Assembly: GCA_016295505.1 (NCBI GenBank)
Contig: JAEDLC010000119.1
Coordinates: 1 to 5,297, forward strand
Origin: Dorea sp.
GTDB taxonomy: Bacteria > Bacillota_A > Clostridia > Lachnospirales > Lachnospiraceae
Length of the DNA stretch: 5,297 nucleotides
Reading direction: 5' to 3'
A program made the position numbers and the translations under genes. Below are positions 5,213 to 5,297 of this stretch, piece by piece; position 1 is the stretch's first letter; each line of letters starts with the position of its first letter. The notes beneath the pieces were generated by a model. That model was given only the letters and a program-made list of their open reading frames with translations, searched no databases and was not told the DNA's origin.

Positions 5213-5297
5213 TTATTTTTCAGCTTGTAAAAGTTCTTTTAATCTCTCAATCTCATGTCTGCTTTCTTCTAATGCTCTTTCTTTCTCTAACAATTTT
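5213..5297 (-). CDS. C-terminal end of an unidentified protein with a charged coiled coil (cut by window edge)
   Basis: Only the last 27 codons and the TAA stop (5213-5215) are visible. The frame is open to the right edge and encodes a charged helix reading LLEKERALEE, then SRHEIERLKELLQAEK to the end. Leucines and charged residues are spaced as in a heptad coiled coil. There is no trace of a trmD-like C-terminus, the usual neighbour of rplS. Tails of this kind close several unrelated proteins, among them Rpn/PD-(D/E)XK nuclease-type putative transposases common in Clostridia. That is only a resemblance in style, and I do not assign a function. The frame is supported by its unbroken amphipathic pattern and its strand; the two other minus-strand frames are less convincing. 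Confidence 0.6.
   Translation of the reverse strand, partial: KLLEKERALEESRHEIERLKELLQAEK

Noticed and set aside
1..5297. A novel defence system, CRISPR array, riboswitch-like large RNA or mobile element
   Set aside because: I read both strands and found no repeat-spacer pattern, no defence-type domains and no insertion-sequence ends. All long frames with convincing proteins belong to known housekeeping families.

Overview
This window reads as a core housekeeping gene cluster from a Gram-positive anaerobe of the Clostridia, most likely a Lachnospiraceae-type gut bacterium. That placement is inferred from gene order, protein style and strong AAGGAG ribosome binding sites; no 16S or other marker is present. 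Every gene I can support lies on the minus strand, so transcription runs from the right end (5297) to the left end (1). I found no mobile element, CRISPR array, tRNA or rRNA gene, and no previously undescribed system. The unusual points are matters of detail within known families.

In transcription order, the right edge holds the last 27 codons of a protein with a charged coiled-coil end (5213-5297). Next come a promoter with an extended -10 (5170-5198) and a structured 5' leader (5113-5147) that may be an L19 autoregulatory leader. These are followed by rplS (ribosomal protein L19) and a hairpin resembling a leaky terminator (4685-4717). Then come a first type I signal peptidase with a long polybasic N-terminus, rbgA/ylqF (a GTPase for 50S assembly), a second type I signal peptidase, rnhB (RNase HII), yraN (UPF0102, nuclease-like), pgeF (YlmD/YfiH family) and the 5' two thirds of an MscS-type mechanosensitive channel gene, cut by the left edge.

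From the first signal peptidase gene to yraN/pgeF the genes overlap or are separated by only 11-36 bases, and 49 bases separate pgeF from the channel gene. Several Shine-Dalgarno sequences sit inside the preceding gene or on its stop codon. This suggests one polycistronic unit that reads through from the rplS promoter past the hairpin. The rplS - rbgA - rnhB order is the conserved Firmicutes arrangement. The unit mixes 50S ribosome synthesis and assembly (L19, RbgA), protein export (two signal peptidases), DNA maintenance (RNase HII, YraN) and envelope functions (PgeF, MscS). No stretch longer than about 125 bases lacks a gene or a described element.
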